NCBI GenBank assembly: GCA_963575745.1
Contig: CAUYUJ010016153.1
Coordinates: forward strand, 40,300 to 104,299
Direction of reading: 5' to 3'
Length of the DNA stretch: 64,000 nt
Source: Prorocentrum cordatum
Taxonomy: Eukaryota; Sar; Dinophyceae; Prorocentrales; Prorocentraceae
A program made the position numbers and the translations under genes. The notes below the pieces were generated by a model that did no database searches, had not been told where the DNA came from, and was given only the letters and a program-made list of their open reading frames with translations. Shown in pieces: positions 41,180 to 52,049 of the stretch (positions within the stretch are counted from its first letter, which is position 1; every line of letters begins with the position of its first letter).

Positions 41180-41778
41180 CCCCCTCCTGCCTGGCGATGG
41201 CGTCCCGCCTCGCCTTGAGCTTCTCCTGCAGGGCCAGCAGCTGCGCGGGGGCGGGCTTCTTCGAGCGGGCGGCCTCCAACAGCCTGCGCATCCGCTCGTC
41301 GAGCTTGTCGATCGTGTCCCTGACCAACTGCGACGGCGACGTGAGAGCACGGAGGCCGCGCAGCTCTTCGTCCAGTTGTGCCAAGGTCTCCCGCTGAGAT
41401 TCATCTTCGTCTCCCGCGGCGCCGTCCTCAGTGACCTTCGCCGCCTCCGACAGGTGCCCCATTGGTCTTCTTCGCAGCCCGTAGACTCTTGGTCTTCTCT
41501 CGCAACTTGGCCATCTCCTCCTGCGTGGCGACATTCTGCACGGCCTCGCCGCCTTGACCACCTGCAGCCGCTGGGCTGCTCGGCTGGCGGCGGCGTGAGA
41601 GTCCTCCCTCCCCACGCGCGCGGCCGGGGAAAGCAACTGACTCGTCGCACCCACAGAAGTGGCCTTGCTTCTTGTTTCCGAAGGTAACGCAGGACATCCC
41701 AACCTTGGGCCCTCGCTCGTACTGGCAGAACTTGCAGTACCAGTCTGGCGTGATCTCCCCGCGACCTCCTCGCGCCAT
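41180..41778 (-). pseudogene. LINE N-terminal zinc finger and coiled coil
   Basis: From ATG 41778 the frame reads MARGGRGEITPDWYCKFC, with C15 and C18 as the first pair, then CVTFGNKKQGHFCGC supplying further Cys and His. QEEMAKLREKTKSLRAAKK begins a helix that, after a shift near 41450, continues ETLAQLDEELRGLRALTS and KLDERMRRLLEAARS, a clear coiled-coil pattern. In related elements such a module probably binds element RNA and oligomerises; that role is inferred. Confidence 0.7.
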
Positions 41779-41974
41779 GGTTCCTTGCCTGTCCCCTGGT
41801 GCAGCGAGGCCAGCCACGCGCGCGTGCTCACTTGCGGATCGCAGGAGGCACCCAGGCGGATCACAGGAGGCACCCAGGGACCCGAGGCGGATCAGGCCCT
41901 GGCAAGAACCGGCTGGTTCCAGCCGCGGGCTAGCGGTATCCATGTGTTCCTTTGTGGAACAAGGCATGTTGAAC

Positions 41975-42450
41975 TAGAATGGCTACGGAAGAGGAGGAGG
42001 AGGAGGAGGGGGAGGAGGAGGAGGAGCAAGTCGGATCTCGATCTGCATGCCAGCAGCGCCAGCGGCAGGAGCAGGAGGAGCAGGAACATGACGAGGAAGA
42101 GAAGGAGGGGGAGGGGGAGGGAGCAGGGAGGAGCCTTCATTTGCTTGAGGAGAAGCCCCCGCTGCCCCGCCGCCTCCCCCGCCCGACGCCGAGGACACCG
42201 GGGAGACGTCCTCCGATCCGAGGTTGGAGGCCCTTGGTTAGAGGAGGGGCAGAGGAGGGAGCATGTGGATATGGAGGAGAAGGGGGAGGATCACAGGAGG
42301 GGGCGGGTGGTGGTAGGAGGAAGAGGGGGGGCGATGGGGAGGATGAGGAAAGGGGGGGGGTGAAGACTGGGAGGTGGAGGTTGAGCAAAAGAAGGAGGGG
42401 AAGGAAGCGGAGGAGGAGGATGAGGAGGAAAAGTAGGAAGACGAGGAACA
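41975..42450. repeat. GGA-rich purine tract
   Basis: Irregular GGAGGA/GGGGAGG runs, interrupted at 42160-42240 by GC-rich DNA. Confidence 0.9.
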
Positions 42451-42464
42451 GATGAGGGATGATC

Positions 42465-42992
42465 ATAATCCTGATTATGCTGTTGATAATGGTGTTGGTG
42501 ATGATGAACATTACTATGATCATGCTGCTGATGATGATGCTGATGATGGTGATGATGTTGGTGCTGGTGGTGATGATGCTGATGATGATGGTGTTGTTGC
42601 TGATGATGGTACTGATGGTGATGATGCTGCTGCTGATGATGATGATGGTGGTGATGACGATGCTGTTGATGATGATGAGCGATGCTGGTGATGATGATGA
42701 TGGTGATGATGATGATGGTGGCGATGATGGTGATGATCACGCTGATGATGCGACTGCTGATGATGATGGTGCTGGTGATGCTTAAGATGCTGATGGTGAA
42801 GCATCTGATGGTGGTGGTGATGATGCTGATGTTGCCGATGATGCGGATGCGGATGCTGCTAGTGATGAAGTTGTTGCTGTTGTCGATGATGGTGCTGATG
42901 CTGGTGCTGATGCTGCTGCTGATGACGATGCTGATGCTGATGCTGATGATGCTGACACTGATGACGATGAGGTTGCTGATGATGAGGGCGAC

Positions 42993-43047
<55 letters not shown>

Positions 43048-43495
43048 GTGAGGATGATGCGGATGATGAGGATGATGACAATGATGATGCTGCTGGCGAC
43101 GATGATACGGATGATGATGATAATGATGATGATGATGTTCATGATGATGCTGCTGATCTTAATGCTGGTACTGAGGACGCTGACGATGTTGATGGTGGTG
43201 GTTGCTATGCTGATGAGGAGGATTGTGATGTCTGTAATGGTGATGGCGGCGATGATGACGATGTCGCTGACGTTGCGTCTCAAGCTGATGTTTGTGAGGG
43301 AGGGATGGTGAAGATGCTGTCCATGCTGTTGAGAATGATGCTGCTGCTGCTGATGATGATGATACTGATGATGACGATGTTGATGATGCTGCTGATGATG
43401 ATGGCGTCGTTGTTGTCGTTGTCGCTGTCGTTGTTGTGGTTGTTGTTGTTGTTGTTGTTGTTGTTGCTTTTGAATATTATTGCTTCTAAAGAATA
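42465..43495. repeat. GAT/GCT trinucleotide-rich tract 1
   Basis: Irregular GATGATGCTGATGGTG DNA with a purer (GAT)n at 42995-43045, ending in (TTG)n at 43435-43470. The frames read poly-Met/Leu, poly-Asp, poly-His or poly-Ile only. 43496-44230 is unique DNA with no recognisable gene. Confidence 0.95.
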
Positions 43496-44230
43496 ATTAT
43501 TGTTGGGCCCCCTGGTGCACGCCCCCCTCGCCGCGCCTAGGCCGCAGCCACATTTTCATCATTTTCGTGAGGAAGTCTCAGGCAAAACGGGGGAGTCCGG
43601 ATCCGGTTGTTTTGTTGACGCCCGCTTTCCCTGTCAAAAAACAATATAAAATGACATGTCTTGTTCTAACATAACCAAACTTCAAGAATCCTTTGCAAAA
43701 AATGACACGAAGTGCACACTCGCGCGCGCAAGATGAAATCCTTCCAAAACCTTAGTTTTCGTAGCGATTTTAACATAAAAACATGAAAAACCCAATGGTT
43801 TTTCAAAAAAAAAGTTTCAAAAATTCATCCCGCGCGCTCTTGCGGATTTCTTAGGAAACCCAATACTTTTTCAACATTTCTGTCAAACGGGCTCTTGCGA
43901 GCAACTTTTTCGAACTTCTGCAACAACGGTTGCGCACCTGCCAGGGCCATCATCCCTGTCAAATAATACCATGCGGGACACATTCGTTTTTTCTTCGCGC
44001 GCGCACGCCGTCGTCGTCGGCCGCGGGGCCCTGAATAGTAGCCACGGTCGTCCGCATGCCACGAAGTGAAGTGTCCGAACGTCATAGGGCGGGAAGCTGG
44101 GTGTGGGTGGTGGCGAAGAGTCGTTTGGAAATTTGGTAGAGCTTGAACCGGCCCCCCCACAAAGTGGGGGTATTGCCCGCCTCCTATGAAAACCCTGGCA
44201 CTGGTGAGAACGGAGTGTCCCCACGTGCTA

Positions 44231-44233
44231 GTA

Positions 44234-44287
<54 letters not shown>

Positions 44288-44999
44288 ATGTTAGTGCTGC
44301 TGTTGTGCTTGTTGTGGTTGCAGTTGTTGTGGTTGACGGTGGTGGCGAGTTTGCAGCTGATGATGCTGCTGTTGTTGCTGGTGGCGAAGATGCTGATGAT
44401 GATGCTGATGATGCTGATGATGATGATGATGACGATGGTGCCGCAGTTGATGATGATGAGCGATGCTGATGGTGATGATGCTGCTGATCTAATGATGAGT
44501 CTGGTCAGGTTTATCATGACGATTATGCTGATGAGAATGGCGGTGCTGATAATATGCCGCTCATGCTGCTGTTGATGCTGCTGATGATGATGATGGTGGT
44601 GATTCCGGTGATGATAATGCGGCTGATGACGATGATGGTGATGGTGATGGTGGTGCTGTTGATGCGGCTGCTGATGATGATGGTGATGTTGATGATTATG
44701 ATGTTGCTGATAATGATGATGATGATGGTGGTGGTGTTGATGATGATGGTGGTGATGCTGATGATGATGATGGTGATGGTGATGATGCGGATGCTGATGA
44801 TGATGATGATGCTGATGATGCTGATGCTGATGATGATGATGATGACGATGATGAAACTGATGACGATGATGATGATGCTGATGGTGATGATGATGATGCT
44901 GATGATGATGATGCTGCTGATGATGATGATGATACTGATGCTGATGCTGATTCTGATGATGATGATGATGATGATGATGACGATGACGATGACGATGAC

Positions 45000-45030
<31 letters not shown>

Positions 45031-45067
45031 CTGATGATGATGATGATGATGATGAGGATGATGATGC

Positions 45068-45115
<48 letters not shown>
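44231..45115. repeat. (TTG)n followed by GAT/GCT-rich tract 2
   Basis: 44231-44287 TTG; 44385-45115 GATGATGCTGATG-type DNA, purest at 44955-45045 and 45070-45112. Same composition and strand bias as 42465-43495. Confidence 0.95.
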
Positions 45116-45116
<1 letters not shown>

Positions 45117-45590
45117 CATCGTTTGGGCCGTCTTGGGGCTGTCTTGGTTCCTTGGGGCCCTCTTGGGCCGTCGTTGGGCCCCCTTGGCCGTATGGTGGGT
45201 GCCTGGGGACCGCCGCGGGTCCGTCTTGGCGCCGTCGTGGGCCATCGACGGGCCTTCTACGGCCGTCGTTGGTCCCACGGGAGGTCCTCTTGGGCCGTCT
45301 TGGGGCCACCTTGGATGCCTCTTAGGCCATCGTGGAGTCTCCTTTGGCCGTCCTGAGCTTTCGGTAGCCTGCAATGGCGAGATTGCGAAATGCAAATCGA
45401 ACACCCAAGGCGTCGGACCTTGCTGGAGGTCGTCTTGCAGCCATTCTGGGCCAATTTCGCGGCATCGTGGGATCAATATTCGGCCCCCTCGGGGCAATCG
45501 TGGGCCGTCGTCGAGGCATCTTGGGTCATCCTGGCGCCCTTGGTTGCTTGCACGGGCCGTCTTGGAAGCTCGGGGCGCGTATCCATAGTT
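45117..45590. repeat. Degenerate GGCCGTCTTGGG minisatellite
   Basis: GGCCGTC[TG]TGGG units of 12-25 bp recur with heavy divergence; weaker versions occur at 13965-14215 and, with CTTGGGG cores, at 62216-62350 and 63640-63740. 45591-46600 holds no recognisable gene; a near-palindrome AACGTTAGCGCTAGCGTT lies at about 45687. Confidence 0.65.
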
Positions 45591-46604
45591 TCTAACGGGG
45601 GGTCGTTGCCTGTGAGGCCCTGGGGCGCCGTAGTTTATGATTATATGCAGTCGAGGCTTAGGCTTATCTCGCAGCCCTTAGTTTTAACGTTAGCGCTAGC
45701 GTTAATGCAACCTGCTGCATCATGCTATCAGGTTTCTGGAGAAGTTAGTGGCGCAGGTTTCAATGTGAGTGTAGGCACGGATTCTGTTCGACCAGTATCG
45801 CCCATCATGTTCGCACAGACCCCTAAGTCAGCCTGGATTGGGATGGTTTGACTTTGCTAGCTCAGCATTTGTTTTGCCAGTATGAGGCTGAGTGCCTAAG
45901 CTTCATTCCGTGTCCTCTTAGTCTTGTTTATGTCTAAAAGCATTGAGCTTAGCTGAACATCTATCATGTCGATGGTTTGTACCCATGGTACCTTCTTGCA
46001 GTTTTCTTGATCGTCTGCCACATGCCAGCGTGCCGTACCTCTTGGCACTCGTTCCTTCTTATGTCCGTGCTTGTGCTGCGTTTAGTCCTGCGAAGAGCCA
46101 TCAGAGCCATGCATGTTTTTTTTCTCCATCGGTGCGTGCCTACCGAGAGGAATTGACCTCACGTCTGCATTGTTTACAGCCGAATTTTTGATGGCCCCCC
46201 TATGCACCTAAAGCGTGCCACTCGTGCATGGCCCCAACCTTTTCCCACTCGCACTCCCACTCCCGTTCGTACTCGCGAGCTGATTCATAAAGTCGTCTAC
46301 ACGATTGTACTCCCATGCTTTTGTACAAACAAACAATGTACCCGTTTGCGCGACATTCGAATGCTTACCATAGATTGCCCAAACAGTGGTTGCACTTAGG
46401 TGTTCTTATTTCTCTTTACAGAACTGGGCCTGTCTGCTGGTCTGGCTTCCGTAATGCAGCCGTCGCGACCCTGAGCCCGCCTCATTGTTGCCCGTCGTTT
46501 GGGCCTGTCTGCCAGTCTGGCGGCTATTTTGCCGCCGTCGCCGCCCCGTCGCCGCTTCGTCGCCAGCCGTCGTCTGGGCCTGTCTGCCGATCTGGCGGCT
46601 ATGG

Positions 46605-47570
46605 TGCACAACATAGAGTGCACCAAATAGATTACACCACATATATTGCACAACTTAATTTGCACAACATGGATTGCACCACATCTTTATCACAGCATCG
46701 ATGACACGACATATATTGCACCACGTACATTGCACCGCCTAGGTTGCAGCACATATATTGCAACTTGTAGATTGCATCACCTACCCTTCACCCCATATTT
46801 TGTCCAGCGTCCATTGCATCATCTTGGTTGGACCACATCGGTTGCAGAGCATATATTGTACCACCTTGACTACACCCATAGATCGCGCAACATAGATCGG
46901 ACATCACGTATGCACAACATACATTGCACCACCTAGGTTGCACCACCTATATTGCACCACATTTATTGCATCACATACATTGCAGCACCTAGGTTGCACC
47001 ACACAGGTTGCACAACATATATTGCACCACCTAGACTGCACCCCATGTATTGCACAGCGTAGGTTGCAGAACTTGTGATGAACCACATATTTTGCACCAT
47101 CTGGAGAGGACCACCTATATTGCACAATATAGACTGCATTATTTAGATCACACCCCATATATCGCCCAACAGAGCTCGCACACCAGCTATTGCATACCAT
47201 ATGTTGCACCACCTTGGTAGCACCACGTCGATTGCACCACATGTATTCAACCTTTTAGACTGCACCACATGTATTGCACACCGTAGATGGCACACCGTAG
47301 ATTGCACAGCATGCGTTGCATCATGTATAGGGTGCACGACGTGGACTGCACATCCTAGATTGCACCCCGTATATTGCACCATGTAGATTGCACACCATAT
47401 ATTGCACAACATATGTTGCACTTCATATCTTGCACAGCATAGGATGCACACCATCTAATGCATCACATCGATTGCACAACATATATTGCACCACGTAGAT
47501 TGCTCCGCATATAGTGCACCACATTTACTGTCCCACATGGGTGAACCTATCATGAATTGCGCATAGTGTA
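46605..47570. repeat. ~15-bp TTGCACCACATAGAT minisatellite
   Basis: About 60 diverged units of TTGCACCACATAGAT / TTGCACAACATATA in tandem. On the minus strand every frame yields CNLGGAMYVVHH-like repeats only because the period is 15. No start, no domain. Confidence 0.85.
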
Positions 47571-47624
47571 TTTCATCACGTATATTGCTATACACATTGT
47601 TTGGGGTTCACGCTGGCTGCCTAT

Positions 47625-47626
47625 AC

Positions 47627-47657
<31 letters not shown>

Positions 47658-47683
47658 TGTATGTATGTATGTATGTATGTATG

Positions 47684-47717
<34 letters not shown>

Positions 47718-47780
47718 TGTATGTATGTATGTATGTATGTATGTATGTATGTATGTATATATGTATACATATATATAGAT
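47625..47780. repeat. (ATGT)n microsatellite
   Basis: ATGT/GTAT tetranucleotide, with ATAT interruptions at the ends. 47781-48453 is unassigned. Confidence 0.97.
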
Positions 47781-48453
47781 GTATGTGTGTATGTCGGCCT
47801 ACGCCGATCGAATCACCAAATGCAACATCTATGTGTTCCCCCTCTCGCTTTGAGCTTTCTCTATGCCCCTGTGCTCAACTTGCAGTTCTTCCCTTCATCG
47901 TTATGAGAGCATGCTCGCGTGCTCCGACGCGCATGTTTACATCCCTGCTTCTATTCTTCACTACTCTGTCCGGATTCTTTGACCGACTCCGATATCTTGG
48001 CAGGCGTTGGGTTTTCCGTTGCGTTGCCCTCGCCAGATCTGCACCAAGCCCATGTCCTTGGACAAGCACGGCGTAAGGCACGCCGCGCTACGCTGCTCGG
48101 CGGCGACTGGAGAAGAGGGCGATCCACGATTCGACTGGATAGGCCGACGGAGTTTTGGCAATTTCGATCCTTCCGATTGCCGTTGCTTGCGAGAGTGGTG
48201 TTGGGTTCGGCTGGATCCCGCCCTTTGGGGGAGCGACTCTCGACTTGCGCGCAGTTGTGTCCAGAAAAGGCTGCACTGAGCTCCAGTACTCGGGTGGAGG
48301 ATTTTCGACTGCTCTGCCGCTCCCCTGGAGGCGTTGGGCAATGCGATGCCTCCTCTGCCCTCGGTGACGGCACCTCCGGCCTTTTGGCGCTTGGGCGGGC
48401 TGGGTTCGGATAGACATGAAGGGCATCATGAACTTTGCATGAGTCGGGCGAAT

Positions 48454-48600
48454 AGAACTATGCACATGCACCGATTCTGGCAAGGCCCATCCTTGACCCA
48501 GGATCGGTGCAGATGCCTTCCTGGCCAAGGTAGGAGGGCGTATGCACCGATCCTGGGCTCAGGATGGGCCTGGCCGGAATCGGTGTATGTGCATAGTTCT
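48454..48600. mobile_element. 147-bp near-perfect hairpin element
   Basis: AGAACTATGCACATGCACCG and ATTCTGGCAAGGCCCATCC... form a 58-base arm mirrored by the right arm, which ends CGGTGTATGTGCATAGTTCT; there are few mismatches and a loop of about 31 bases. It could be a single-copy MITE or a hairpin RNA source. No flanking duplication is evident. 48601-49631 has a CTCCC-rich pyrimidine stretch (48700-48870) and no gene. Confidence 0.75.
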
Positions 48601-49630
48601 TCTTCCTCTAATGGGGTAGTGTGGAGAAGTGCGGCTCTCGGCGATTCGCGAACTGATCGACGATTGCCACCACGATGACACGATTTGACGCTGCCGATCG
48701 GGATCCCTTCTCTCCCTGGGCTCTCCCCCTTATCTCTCCCCCTGCTCTCTGCCCCCTCCCTCGTTTCCCTTTGCCCTTCTCCCACCTCCCAGTTCGCTTT
48801 CCACTGTCCCTCCCCCGAGACCACTTCCCCCCCCTTCGCGCTTCCCCTCCCTGCGTGCGCAGGGGCACAGCGTCTGGCGCGCATGCCCAAAGTTTTGCAC
48901 ATTCGTTCTGCGGCTCAGCTCCCTTGCCCTACTTGCCTGATCAACTCTCCTCACGGCCGGGCTGCTCCCCTTCCCGTTACCTCCCCCCTTTTCTCCGAGG
49001 AGCATGAAGTATTGATATTGACAGTTTTTTTGTTTGAAGGTTTTCAGGTTTTCCCGTTTTTCCGCGCGGGCTCCAGGGACGAATGGTCGAGCGCATTTCG
49101 TCGTGCATGTTCTTTGCGTGATGTGCGCGGTGCGCTTTTCGCGCATCGGAGCGTCTTCGGAGATTTCAAGCTGCATTTTGTTTTGCTCTTGGGGAGTTCG
49201 TGAATCGCAGCTGCCGTGGCGTGATTTTCGAGGTAACCCCTTCGAGCGCTGTTCGCGGGCGCAGGGCGTGGCGCGCGCTGCGCCCAATCGCACGCGGCGC
49301 GGTGCGTGAATCAGCCGGCCGCGCCCGTCGGACCGCCCGGAAATTATTTCTGGATTGTAGAATGTTTCGGAAAGCGCTTCCGTTTTTTTGGCGCAAGCGG
49401 TCCCCGAAATGTTCAAAGATGAATCCGGGATTTTTTGGGGCAGCGAATGAGATATAAACATCTCAACATATTTTTGGGGTGGAATGCGTCCGCAGCGCAG
49501 GACATCTGAAGGATTCTGAACTCGGTAATTTTTCAAACTGGATTCCGGAACTTCCCAAAGTCGATCCCAGAGTTTGTCCAACATCGATTCTGGCATTTTT
49601 TCAAAAAGTAGGCCCGACATGTTCAAAAAC

Positions 49631-49631
<1 letters not shown>

Positions 49632-49675
<44 letters not shown>
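49632..49675. repeat. Poly-T run of 44
   Basis: A pure T homopolymer. It might be the reverse of a poly-A tail from a retroposed minus-strand copy, but no gene or leader was found beside it. 49676-50654 has no recognised gene. Confidence 0.95.
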
Positions 49676-50654
49676 CTCGGAATCTTCAGATCCACCCCCG
49701 GATAATTGTCCAGAGTCGCGCGTGGTTTGTTTTACCAGGTCTCTGGAAGTCCGCCGGGGCGCGCAGTGCGCGTCGGCGGGCGACAGGACGGCGTGCCGCC
49801 GTCCCTCCAGCGCTCGGCAGCGAAGAGGGGGATCAGCAAGTTCCAAATTCACCCCCACCTCCTCCTCCTCCTCTCCTCCCTCTCCTCCTCCTCCTCCTCC
49901 CCCGGGCGACAATACCCGATTGCGAATAGGTGGCCGACCAGCGGCGCCAGGAATAATAGACAACACTCGACGCAAAGTGTACCCCGCGCGAGAGGTTGTT
50001 AGACCCCCCCCGGAACGTATCAATAGCACGTTGTGTCAATAGATGTTTCTCGTCCTACCTTTCCCTCTCCCCTTCTTCCTCTCTTCCGCCCCCCCCTCCC
50101 CCCCATGTTACCCCCTCCCGTTTTACATCGCGCACGCGGAAATGATGAGACATGTCTTTTTCTCCCCCCTGCCAGCGCCCAGCCGCACACTCAGTTCTGT
50201 CTCGTGTTTGGTTCTCATATTCGAAGGTCTATGTTTTTTTTTATCGCATGTGTGCTTTATCAATCAACAGGGGAACATCCGAGCGGACACTGAGTTATGA
50301 TGTTTATGTAATTGTTCGTTCCCTTAGTCAAGCACGGTGTTCCCGCCGCAGCGTTGATCTGAGGATCGGCGCTTTGCTGCTCCTGTCGCTCACAGTGGAG
50401 AGCTCTTGACCGAGCGCCATAAGTCTGAATTCCGTTTCTACCTCTTTTTTTCCGCCCCCCTTTTTTCCTGTGACGCGCGAAGTGTGGGTTTAGTCTTTGT
50501 TGGGGTAAGAGAGCGACCTCAGCTTTTGCCCGTCCCTGACGCGCGGAACGCGCTGGGGGCGGCGCTGGAGGCGCCGCCAGGGGGTCTCCAGCGACGATCC
50601 GAGAAACCCGCGCGGACTTCCGAGTTTTCTGTTTATGTCATTGCTTGTTCCCCT

Positions 50655-50810
50655 ATTCGACCGCTCGATCGAAGTTCGATCGGTCGATCGAGGTCCGGTC
50701 GATCGACGTTCGATTCGAGGCTTCCTTTCGATCGATCGCGATTCGATCGGTCGATCGAGGTTCGAGGTTCGCCGTCGTCGAGGCGTCCTTGCGATCGATC
50801 GCAGATGAGG
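50655..50810. repeat. GATCGA palindromic repeat
   Basis: GATCGATCG, GATCGGTCGATCGAGGT and related units, rich in self-complementary 6-10-mers. Confidence 0.75.
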
Positions 50811-50844
50811 AGGAGGTATCGATACTCTGCTCGTCCTTGAGAGT

Positions 50845-51075
50845 CCCCGGCGCCACCGCTGGATTCGCATCGAAGTCCTAGTCAGAACGCACCCTGGGAG
50901 AGATCTGGGGAGTATCGGTATTAGTACCTTCTTGTTTTCTCTTGTTTCTCCACGATCGAGGTTCGAGCTTTGCCGTCGTCGCCCGTCGATCTCTTGACTC
51001 TCGCGGGCAGTCTTCTGACGGTCCCGGGGTTTGGCCCGGGCTTCTGGAGGCCGACAACGGCCAAAAGCTTTCTGT
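50845..51075 (+). repeat. Dispersed repeat block, second locus
   Basis: 50845-50930 (GCTGGATTCG..., CGCACCCTGGGAGAGATCTG, GTATCGGTATTAGTA) matches 57132-57226, and 51010-51060 (TCTGACGGTCCCGGGG, GAGGCCGACAACGGCC) matches 56705-56760 and 27580-27620. It links this locus to the dispersed family at 27.5 kb. Confidence 0.6.
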
Positions 51076-51501
51076 CGGGGAACAAATGAAGAGATACATA
51101 TAGCATTTCGGAGGTCCGCGCTGATTTCTCGGATTGGCGCTGGAGCCACCTGGCGGCCCCTCTGGCGCCGCCCCTGGCGCGCTCCGCGCGCCAGGGGGGG
51201 GGGGGTCCAGCGCCGTTCCATGCTTATGCCATTTGTTGGTCCTCTATTCCAGCGTTATTTTTCGTCCCTGCACCACTCGATCACAACGATAACAGCGTTA
51301 ATACATACAACACGATGCCAGCGATCAGCAACGATAACGCTTGTCGCAACGATCACAACGATAACAGCTGTCACAGCGACTGCGATGACAACGATCCGAT
51401 CGACGCGAGCATGTCTGGCACCGCGCCGTCTTCTCGGATTCCCCAGGCCCGCCCGCGGCCGCGCAGCGCCAGCGGCCACTGCGCGCTCGCGCGCCGCGGA
51501 A

Positions 51502-51604
51502 GCCGCCCGCTCGCCGCCAGGAGTCCGAGCGTGCCGCGGGCCAAGGTGGAGCACCACACGCGCTTTTTCACGTTTCCTTCCTCATGACGCTCGGCTGCCG
51601 CAGA
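51502..51604 (+). repeat. 103-bp direct repeat, left copy
   Basis: GCCGCCCGCTCGCCGCCAGG, AGTCCGAGCGTGCCGCGGGC ... CTCATGACGCTCGGCTGCCG; nearly identical to 53963-54065 on the other side of the 89-bp satellite. Confidence 0.85.
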
Positions 51605-51719
51605 CGCTTTTTTTCCCCCACATGCTTTGTGGGGTTCTGGTTTTCTTCCCACCCGCGCCGCACCCGCGTCTCACCCACACCCGCCCTCCTCCCCTCCTCC
51701 TCCTCCTCCCCCTCCTCCT

Positions 51720-52030
51720 CACGCACACAGCACAGCGCAGCGCAGCGCAGCGCAGCACAGCACAGCACAGCACAGCACAGCACATCACAGCGCAGCGCAC
51801 ACAGCACAGCAAAGCACAGCACAGCACAGCACACACACACACGGCTTGGCACGTGCGGCACACTCTCGACGCCATAGTGGTCGTCCACGGCACAGCAGGC
51901 GTGACAGTTTTGCACAGCACACCTGCACAGCACAGCACAGCATAGCACAGTACAGCACACCGCAGCACAGCACGGCACGGCACAGCACAGCACATCGCAG
52001 CACAGCTCAGCACAGCATAGCACACAGGGC
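51720..52030. repeat. CACAG pentamer tract
   Basis: CACAG/CGCAG pentamers with a CA run (51831-51842). A deleted copy of the downstream 89-bp unit (CTCTCGACGCCATAGTGG, TCGTCCACGGCACAGCAGGC) interrupts it at 51865-51915. Confidence 0.9.
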
Positions 52031-52049
52031 AGGCGCGCAGGGCACGGCA

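Larger units (their letters stand above)
36330..41778 (-). mobile_element. Near-complete degenerate LINE, about 5.4 kb
   Basis: Reading down the minus strand: N-terminal zinc finger (about 41740), coiled coil (41540-41180), endonuclease (40560-39950), RT (39060-38030), Cys-His knuckle (37380), RNase H (37090-36640) and a C-terminal CRRCR cluster (36370). This is the full domain order expected for a dinoflagellate non-LTR element encoded as one polyprotein. At least eight frameshifts separate the pieces, so it is long dead. The 3' end touches the palindromic minisatellite. No target-site duplication could be assigned. Confidence 0.85.

Noticed and set aside
42459-45588. Met-rich, Asp-rich, His-rich and Ile-rich open frames
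   Set aside because: All are translations of GAT/GCT repeats in different frames, with no start context or domain.
46605-47570. Cys/Val-rich repeat protein on the minus strand
   Set aside because: It follows directly from the 15-bp period of a diverged minisatellite; no start, signal or domain supports it.
49632-49675. Poly-T run as a reverse poly-A tail of a processed pseudogene
   Set aside because: No coding or leader sequence adjoins on the minus strand, and similar homopolymers occur in simple-sequence-rich DNA.
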